Below the pieces are notes generated by a model that was given only the letters and a program-made list of their open reading frames with translations, did no database searches and had not been told where the DNA came from. Below are positions 58,020-64,000 of a DNA stretch of 64,000 nucleotides, one piece after another; positions within the stretch are counted from its first letter, which is position 1; the number at the start of each line of letters is the position of its first letter. Source of the stretch: Filosporella fistucella. Its lineage: Eukaryota; Ascomycota; Leotiomycetes; Helotiales. The DNA lies in the NCBI GenBank assembly GCA_030077755.1, contig JAQJZZ010000008.1, positions 1,302,001-1,366,000 on the forward strand. The letters run 5' to 3'. Position numbers and translations under genes: made by a program.

Positions 58020-59181
58020 ATGCCTTCGCCAAAAGACATCTACGTTGCTGTCATTGGTACGATTTACTTCCTTTCCCCTTCCAAACGCATCGTCTCACAA
58101 GTCTCTAGGAGCGGGTGGTGTTGGCAAATGCTTCCTCGCGCAGCTAGAGGGTCTCTCGAAACGCCTATCAACTAATGCTTCATCCCCGAAGCTCTCATTG
58201 ATTTTCGTATCCCGCAGTAAAAAAGTGCTCTACAGTGCAAAGTATTCCGCACTACCCTTCGACAACCTCTCGACATCACTGGCAGAGTCCAGCCAGGAAC
58301 CACTTTCAATTCCTAAAATTGTCGAGTTTCTGGCTGCTGCGCCATCAGCCGCTGTTTTGGTGGATAACACAAGCTCTCAGGATGTTGCGGATTCCTACCC
58401 AGCATTCCTGTCCAAAGGAATCAGTATAGTTACCCCAAACAAGAAGGCCTTTTCTGGATCCTACAAACTTTGGCAGGATATCTTTGCCGCAGCATCTACT
58501 TCCGGTGCTAAAGTATATCACGAGAGTTCAGTTGGTGCAGGCTTACCAGTTATCTCAACTCTGAAGGAATTGGTAGACACGGGAGATGAAGTGACAAGAA
58601 TCGAGGGTGTATTCAGCGGCACGATGTCGTTTTTGTTCAATTCTTTTGCTCCAACTGAGGGTTCAGGTGGGAAGTGGTCTGCAGAGGTCAAGAAAGCCAA
58701 AGAATTGGGTTATACAGAGCCAGATCCAAGAGACGACCTGAATGGACTAGACGTTGCCAGAAAGTTGACCATCCTGGCAAGACTTGCTGGGCTGGAGATT
58801 GAATCACCCACCTCATTTCCGGTGCAAAGCTTGATTCCAAAGGAATTGGAGAGTGTTGCTAGTGGGGATGAATTCTTGGAAAAGCTACCTGACTTTGACT
58901 CTCAGATGGAGGATACCAAAACTGCTGCTGAGAAGGAGGGTAAGGTAGTAAGATTTGTGGGCAGCATTAACGTTGCGTCCAAGGTGGTGAAGGTTGGATT
59001 GGAGAAGTTTGATCGTTCTCACCCAATTGCCGCTCTTAAAGGAAGTGATAATATCATCAGCTTCTACACGAAGCGGTACGGGGCAAATCCCCTGATTATC
59101 CAAGGAGCTGGTGCTGGAGGAGAAGTTACAGCGATGGGTGTAACAGGAGATTTGATCAAGGTGTTGGAACGGTTGTCTTGA
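58020..59181 (+). CDS. HOM6: Homoserine dehydrogenase
   Basis: Two exons (58020-58056, 58109-59181) encode 369 residues. The 52-nt intron splits the nucleotide-binding loop, giving YVAVIGAGGVGKCFLAQL when joined. Conserved blocks follow: VDNTSSQDVADSYPAFLSKGISIVTPNKKAFSG, then YHESSVGAGLPVISTLKELVDTGDEV and the substrate-binding segment RIEGVFSGTMSFLFN. AKELGYTEPDPRDDLNGLDVARKLTILAR contains the catalytic lysine and aspartate region. It is the monofunctional fungal form without an aspartokinase domain or ACT domain. It reduces aspartate-4-semialdehyde to homoserine, the branch point to threonine and methionine. The ATG lies 12 codons before the intron. Confidence 0.95.
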
Positions 59182-60158
59182 TCGTTTAGAATGCTACAAA
59201 CCAAAAAAGTTGTTATTCAGTCATCCATTATGACATTACTACCATTCCTCCTGTGCCCCGGCCGATCCAAACGTTTCTTGATATCCCCAACTTTATCTTC
59301 TACTACTTCGATAGCCGGTGGTACTGAGACAGTCAGACTGAAACTCCTAGCTTTCCCACTCGGCCGCTCACTAAGGCTAGGGGCTCGAGGTCTTGGTCTA
59401 TTTCTCGCTCGCCCGCCAATATATGGCAATTCATATGTCGCGGTTCGAAATAGGTAGAGGATCATATCGTATATTATCAACAAAAGCCATGGTCCGATGG
59501 CCACCATTCCAAGCAGTAACTGTTGCGCCAATTAGAATATGGTCTGGCCCACTTTCACATGTGTTTGAAGCTTACAAAAATACGGATGAGCCATGTCTCG
59601 ATGAAAGAGAAGCTCTGCGGAAGTATGGAGAACCAAGACATTGTATGAAAAGTAAGAGGGATATTTCCTGAAAACCCCGAATAATCCGGGGCTGCTTTTG
59701 TATTTAATTGTAAATGTGGTGTGCCAGGGAATGGGCTGATTGGAGATTGCTCCAAGTAGGGGTGACGAGGCTGATCTCCTGAGATCGCCAGTTGCTGAAG
59801 AATGTGGGTGGAAGTCGAAGTGAATTATTTCTCATGTCGAAGTGAAGAAAGGAAGCATTGCGAACGCGAGAACGGAAGAAGGGGGTCGAAGGTGTAAGGT
59901 CTAGGGAGTAATATATACTGTTAGCTTAATAGGAAGCAGGGCAGGTTCAGTCTGGCTCGGGTTGGGTTGCAGCTTACCCGCATTGCGCCCAGTAGCGCGC
60001 CGAGCTAAACAGGGGCTGCGATTAAGTGGCTTTTGCAATCAAACAATCGATAAGGAAAAAAAGTTCAGCCTTGACTACTTTCCGCCTCGTGTGACACCAC
60101 CACTGACTTTCTCTGTGATCGTGTTGTAGCTTCTATCATATTCCCTTGAACCCTCGGA
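59182..60158. other. Intergenic, no supported gene
   Basis: Open frames on both strands (59191-59671 plus, 59217-59531 minus) overlap and lack motifs, although the minus one has a short hydrophobic segment. I do not call a gene. Confidence 0.45.
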
Positions 60159-61104
<946 letters not shown>

Positions 61105-61420
61105 ATGAAATAATAACTTGCAACTCACATTCTTCTCAGTTAAGCCCAGATGCTTAGCCCTTACAGAAAACCAGGCCGAGATTTCTTTTAGAGGTGTATG
61201 AAGACGTGAATGGTGATATTGATATGGCCAAAGTCTGGTCGCACATTTGAGAAACTTACCAGAGTTATCTACCTAGGCACTGCATGAAGGCAAGATTAGC
61301 CGAGTTCCTGATAGCTGTGAAGTGTGCCGACAAGGGTCCTAGACAACAAGGGGCTCTGAACTTCCACCAAAGCTGACAATCAACCATGCTGTCTGAGGAG
61401 GCACTACTTCCTCACATATT
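61105..61420. other. Intergenic spacer
   Basis: This 316-bp spacer lies between two plus-strand genes, with nothing visible beyond 3' and promoter sequence. Confidence 0.5.
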
Positions 61421-64000
61421 ATGGCCCTCAGTCGACGAGATGTGATATTGGCATGTGTCGCAAGCTTTATTGCCTGGGGCTATGCGGTGAATTGGGTTCC
61501 TACTTTGCGCTGGGCTGGATACGCATTTGTAGTTGGATTGATATTGCCAGTGCTAGGAACGATCGCACTGCTGCTGCTCACATCAAGAGGCAATCAATAT
61601 GGGCAAAGATATTCTACAAGGCGTCCCAATGGTGCAGCTTTCCTTGCTGCGACGCAGTGGAAGCACGAAATCGCAGCTCTCCGATCTCGACAAATCTACG
61701 AGAATACCGCCATATACCCCGAATCAGCTGCAGTATCGAGCGCACTCGATGGATTGCTACATCTTGTCGTGAGAGACTTTGTTAACTCATGGTACTCCAA
61801 CATAAGCAAAAACCCAGTCTTTACAAATGAAGTCGATAAAACAATCAGATTGGCTTTGAGCGGACTTCGAGATGAAATGCTGGCTATTGACATAACGGAG
61901 GTGGTTACAACCCGATTTGTGCCAATATTGACCGCCCATTTCAGAGATTTCTATGATGCCGAGAGGATTATTCGAGGTAAAAACCTAAACCGAAGCGTTA
62001 CGGAGTCAGAAGAGCTGGATCTCGCCATAGCAGCGAAGTACAGGGACGGAAATTTGCACCCAGCCGCATCTTTGGCGTATTCGGATACTAAACTTGTGCA
62101 ACAGGAGTATCTGCGGGCACTTACAAAAGGACTGCTACCACGATTGCTTCCAGAGCCCGTTCTGGCTAGTCGGGCTGTTGCGGTGTTGATTCAGGAATTG
62201 GTCGCATGTGCTGTGCTTTCACCTGTGATGCAGATGTTGTCAGATCCAGATACCTGGAATCAAGTAATGGAGGCCTATGTGTGTCCACCAGTGTATTAAG
62301 TCTATGTGAAAAGCTGACTATTTGAAGGGGCGGTCCATGCTACAAGACCGGTCAACAGTCAGGAAGCTTCGGGCTGCGCTTGATGAGCACGCATCTCCTG
62401 CTCCCAGGTCGAAGCGTACAGCCTCTTTCCCACGATTATCACCTGGAGACCATGAGCGCAGATTTGAGAAATTCATACGTGCCATTCGTAAAGTGAACAA
62501 CCTCTCGGATGCTCGCCGTTTTCGGAGTGAGGTCTCGAGCCAACTTAAGAAAGATGCTTTACGAGATGGTCAAGACCCTGTCTACCTCCGCCGACTTGAT
62601 ATTGGAAAGAGGATATTGGACCAGAAAGTGAACCAGCTTGCTGCAGGAGGAGATCGACCACAAGCTATGCAGCGAAGTGCTACTCAAACCAATGGAACAC
62701 ATGTGTCGAAATTGGAGACTGCGTCTCTCATCGACCTCCTACATGATCCTTCTGGGCTATCATATTTCATGGAATACATGGATAGACAGAAACTGATGCC
62801 AATGGTGCAGTTTTGGATTGTTGTTGATGGCTTTCGAAATCCTCTGGAAGATGACTTTGCCGAAGACGATGAAATACCTACCACACTTGCACCTTGGACC
62901 GATGCAGACCGCAATGACTTGGCACAGATTAATGAAGCCTATCTGTCTAAACCGGAGTTGAAAGTACCAGAGAGCTCAAGGCAACTCGTGAAAGACTTCC
63001 TCAATGCTGGACAAAACGCAACACCCCAGCAGTACTTTGTTGCTCGGAGAGCAATACTGACAGCTCAAACCTCGGCCTTAGAATTGATGCAGGAAAAGCA
63101 CCTTGCAAATTTCAGGAAGTCAGACCTTTTCTACAAATGTCTTACTTCACAGGAGGCAGCTAAAAGCATAGCTCCTCCAACATCTCCATTGGTTCCCTCC
63201 AGATTGGATGCAAGCCAGAAACCGGCCACACCCGTTCGGGCCTCCAGTGCTCAGGCCTTAAAACCTGCTCCTCTCTCAAGAGTCTCGGCCAAGCTAGTCC
63301 CACGACGAGGTGACCTTCGCCGTCAAGCTGCTTCGTCGGTTGATCTGGCGGCAGCAGGTAACGGGAATGGAAACATGGCGGGTGATCCAATGGTCTCCTC
63401 TCGGGGATCTCTAGATGAGAGTAACTCGCCCTTGTTTGACGATGAGGAGTTTGATAGTGAAGCAATGAACAATTCAGTACACAGTCTCGACCAGGAGCCA
63501 GAAAATCTTGTCCCAGACAAGAAAGTTGTCCAAGCTATGGAAGCCGCGTTGAACAACATCATGGAAGACAAGCCGGATGATGAGGATCTCCGAAAGTCTC
63601 TTTTTGGCGAAGAAGAGCCTCTGGATTCGCCCAATAGTCGCGTCTCGCGAGATAATCATTCAACACGAAGTTCTGTCGATCACAAGAGGGGCGACCTCTT
63701 TGGAGAGAAAACTGAAAGGGCAGAGAGGCCAAATCTAGCATCGTTGGGCCTCGTGAACACTTCTTCGCGAATCGGCGTATTCACTGATGACGACTTATTC
63801 CCTGATGAAGAGAAGTTTATTTCTGATGAGCATGATGATCCCGAAGAAGACAATAATAGAGAAGATGACGAGGTTCATGAAGCTGCCCCTGGAGACTTGG
63901 GTTTGGCGGAAGCTATTACTGCGCTTACTACCGATATAGACCGACTCGTGGCCCAAGATGCCGTCGTGGACTCGTTGACTCGGAAGGCGGAGCTCACAAA
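61421..64000 (+). CDS. MDM1/SNX13-type PXA-RGS(-PX) protein, 3' end beyond window
   Basis: Two exons are visible (61421-62278, and 62328 onward); the frame is open to the window edge, giving at least 843 residues. Two hydrophobic segments near the N-terminus (VILACVASFIAWGY and VVGLILPVLGTIALLLL) anchor it in the ER membrane. The PXA domain spans roughly residues 85-285 (LDGLLHLVVRDFVNSWYSNIS, EYLRALTKGLLPRLLPE). An RGS domain covers about 420-560 (LIDLLHDPSGLSYFMEYMDRQKLMPMVQFWIVVDGF, FRKSDLFYK). A long acidic, Ser-rich linker ends with ITALTTDIDRLVAQDAVVDSLTRKAEL, the helix that precedes the PX domain in this family. MDM1 proteins tether ER to vacuole and lipid droplets. The PX and nexin-C domains should lie just past the right edge. 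Confidence 0.9.

Overview
The window is a stretch of a filamentous ascomycete (Pezizomycotina) nuclear genome. The evidence is dense protein-coding genes on both strands, introns mostly 45-60 nt long with GTAAGT-like donors and CTAAC/CTGAC branch sites, Zn2Cys6 and copper-fist transcription factors, a fungal-type HMG-CoA synthase, homoserine dehydrogenase, PEX14 and NDC80. Gene style and moderate GC suggest Leotiomycetes, but that is inference only. I saw no tRNA, rRNA, CRISPR or intact transposon. Exon models were built by hand; nearly all multi-exon models were checked for reading-frame closure.

Layout. 0.9-6.2 kb: a small conserved-looking protein, a CCC1/VIT vacuolar iron transporter with two CCAAT-N12-RWT sites upstream, and the CK2 regulatory subunit, which carries a GC-AG intron. 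6.9-14.0 kb: a Baeyer-Villiger-type flavin monooxygenase, a JmjC/cupin protein with a 15-nt last exon, and a Zn2Cys6 regulator whose zinc cluster needs a 4-nt microexon. 14.0-17.7 kb is gene-poor. 17.7-23.7 kb: a DOPA 4,5-dioxygenase-like protein, EFM7 methyltransferase, an unrecognised two-exon gene, and a copper-fist factor of the GRISEA/CUF1 type. 26-39.6 kb is compact and mostly housekeeping: an RGG-repeat protein built on a perfect 9-bp minisatellite, prefoldin 5, ORC1, PRP46, NAS6/gankyrin, a NAPE-PLD-type hydrolase and an SR splicing protein with a 447-nt intron. 40.4-48.6 kb: NDC80, PEX14 (with a 7-nt microexon), an HSL-type esterase and HMG-CoA synthase. 48.6-53.6 kb is a second gene-poor stretch. 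53.6-64 kb: a single-pass membrane protein of unknown role, a CCDC174-like protein, homoserine dehydrogenase, TRM8, and the 5' part of an MDM1/SNX13-type PXA-RGS protein that runs off the window.

The genes do not form an obvious metabolic cluster; most are independent housekeeping loci arranged in divergent pairs sharing promoters (GIM5/ORC1, PRP46/NAS6, NDC80/PEX14, CCDC174-like/HOM6) and convergent pairs. No new defence or mobile system is evident. The most unusual signals are the very small exons (4, 7, 14 and 15 nt), the GC-AG intron, the in-frame GGR minisatellite, the long SR-protein intron and several promoter motifs.
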